A stretch of 64,000 nt of DNA from Beijerinckiaceae bacterium (GTDB lineage Bacteria > Pseudomonadota > Alphaproteobacteria > Rhizobiales > Beijerinckiaceae): the NCBI GenBank assembly GCA_019753285.1, contig JAIELD010000031.1, positions 1-64,000 of the forward strand. Direction: 5' to 3'. Positions 62,545 through 64,000 of this stretch are shown here, piece after piece (the stretch's first letter is position 1; each line of letters begins with the position of its first letter). The position numbers and the translations under genes are program-made. Below the pieces are notes generated by a model, which searched no databases, had not been told where the DNA came from, and was given only the letters and a program-made list of their open reading frames with translations.

Positions 62545-64000
62545 ATGCGTAAACGCCCTGGGTACCCCATTGCAATCCGGACGTCGCGGTTCGCCGTCAC
62601 GGTTCTTCTCGCCACGGTTTGTGCTGGATGCAGTTCGAACCTCGCGCGCTTCGACGGCGACCCCTTTTCCAACCCCTTCATCAACCGCAATGACAGCATC
62701 GCGACCGGCTCGGTGCGCCCTGCGCAGCAGCGCCTGTCCCATGCGCAGCAGCCATACCGCCAACCTTCGCCCGCGGTCGGCCGTGTCTCGGCTGCGCCGC
62801 TTCCCGCACCCGGCACCAGCGCCATCGGTCAGTTGAAGGTGCGTCCTGCGACGCCGGTCTCGGTCACGCAGACTCAACGGAGCGCCGCAGCCAAAGCAGC
62901 CCAGCCCATTCATACCGGCACCATCGCCGCGAAGGCCGCGCCCGGCTGGAGCACGAAGGGCGGCACGCCGATCACGCTGAAGCAGGGCGAAACGGTCGAG
63001 ACGGTCGCCAATCGATATGGCGTGCCGGCGTCGGTCATTCTGCACGTCAACGGCATGTCGTCATCCTCGCAGGCTGTGCCCGGCAAGCTGCTGATCATTC
63101 CGACATACAGCGCCACACTCCGCCATGGCGAAGAGGCAGATGCCGGTCTTGCACAAAAGGCCGCCGCGCTGATCCCGGCCTTGCAGGCTGATCGACCGTT
63201 CCTCAAGGCAGGCGCTCATCTCCATCTTGCGTTCAATGGCGAGACGAGCGATGCGCCGGGGGCCGAACTCATCGACAACACCGCCTTGCTCGCCTTCACG
63301 TCCGAGCCCGGCGCGCGGGCTCCTGCACCGAAGAAGGTCCGCTCAGTCGCCAACATCGCCGCGCCGATCTCGATCAAGCCGCCTCTGGCCGTGACCCAGC
63401 CGGCACCCGTCAAGGCCGCCGCGAAGCCCGTTACGGTCAAGGCTGCGGCGACGAAGCCAGCCACTCCTTCCAAGGTCGCCGTTAAGGCTCCGGCCAAGCC
63501 GGCTGCGTCCAAGGTCGTGGCGCAACCCGCTCGCATTCTTGCGGCTGCTCCTGCCAGGCATCCGACCGCCAAACCGGTCGTGGCAGCGGCAAAGCCGCAA
63601 AAGGCAGCGCAGCCCGTAAAGTCCGCAAAGGTCGATACGAAACCCAAGGCGATCGCATCCGTGCCTGCAAAGACGACCAGCCCGGTCGCCAGTGCGAAGC
63701 CAGCCGCCAAGCATGCCGTGATGGCGTCAGCCGTAAAGAAGGTACCTGCCGTGGCGGTGAAGGCGCCAGCAAAGCCGGTCGCCGTCGCGTCTGTCGCGCC
63801 CAAACCGGCGAAGCCGGAGGTTCAGCCGAGCGAGATCAGCGCCTATGCCGCTGATACCACCGCAACGGGCAGCCTGCCGCCTGCCGCCATTCCGCCGGGA
63901 GACAACGGCGTGTTCCGCTGGCCGGCGCGTGGCCGCATCATCTCGAGCTTCGGCTCGAAGGATATTTCCGGCACCAATAACGGCATAAACATCTCGATGC
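62545..64000 (+). CDS. LysM / M23 peptidoglycan DD-metallopeptidase lipoprotein (NlpD-like), truncated by window end
   Basis: Frame from ATG 62545: MRKRPGYPIAIRTSRFAVTVLLATVCAGCSSN (lipobox), LysM ITLKQGETVETVANRYGVPASVILHVNGMSSSSQAVPGKLLIIP, Ala/Lys/Pro linker, start of M23 domain FRWPARGRIISSFGSK; surE-pcm-nlpD order. Not listed in the ORF track because it is open at the window end. Confidence 0.88.
   Translation, partial: MRKRPGYPIAIRTSRFAVTVLLATVCAGCSSNLARFDGDPFSNPFINRNDSIATGSVRPAQQRLSHAQQPYRQPSPAVGRVSAAPLPAPGTSAIGQLKVRPATPVSVTQTQRSAAAKAAQPIHTGTIAAKAAPGWSTKGGTPITLKQGETVETVANRYGVPASVILHVNGMSSSSQAVPGKLLIIPTYSATLRHGEEADAGLAQKAAALIPALQADRPFLKAGAHLHLAFNGETSDAPGAELIDNTALLAFTSEPGARAPAPKKVRSVANIAAPISIKPPLAVTQPAPVKAAAKPVTVKAAATKPATPSKVAVKAPAKPAASKVVAQPARILAAAPARHPTAKPVVAAAKPQKAAQPVKSAKVDTKPKAIASVPAKTTSPVASAKPAAKHAVMASAVKKVPAVAVKAPAKPVAVASVAPKPAKPEVQPSEISAYAADTTATGSLPPAAIPPGDNGVFRWPARGRIISSFGSKDISGTNNGINISM

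Noticed and set aside
63216-63803. Minus-strand ORF rich in TGFA repeats (PE-PGRS-like appearance)
   Set aside because: Antisense of the Lys/Ala/Pro linker of the M23 lipoprotein.

Overview
64 kb of GC-rich alphaproteobacterial (Rhizobiales-type) chromosome, mostly housekeeping genes. Recognisable blocks: recG(partial)-sdhE-mfd; ggt; parE; phoA plus a Tat-exported CxxC protein and an ABC ATPase/permease; glnB-glnA; a multicopper-oxidase-fold protein; tRNA-Leu(TAG)-tig-clpP-clpX-lon; an MHS-type transporter; an ABC-F ATPase; ndk; a molybdopterin oxidoreductase; purMN; a CDP-alcohol phosphatidyltransferase, an AI-2E family permease, hdaA and ppk-ppx; a chemoreceptor; rnd; aspS; a three-gene glycan cluster; an erpA/iscA-like gene and dgt; argS; a SPOR protein; nagZ; scpAB; tatABC; serS-surE-pcm and an M23/LysM lipoprotein cut by the window end. 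I see no CRISPR array, prophage, transposase or rRNA. No clear-cut new defence or mobile system is visible. The best candidates for a second look are: (1) an operon with a Pho-box-like upstream site that joins phoA to a CPFC protein and a MacB/LolC-like ABC transporter with a His/Asp-rich loop; (2) a multicopper-oxidase-fold protein that has lost most copper ligands, including the T1 Cys and His; (3) a perfect TTAA-N7-TTAA CtrA-type box upstream of clpX; (4) a 104-bp nested palindrome next to an apparently accessory glycosyltransferase/acyltransferase cluster; (5) an HdaA with an altered Walker B. All calls come from reading the sequence and from family knowledge; no searches were run.
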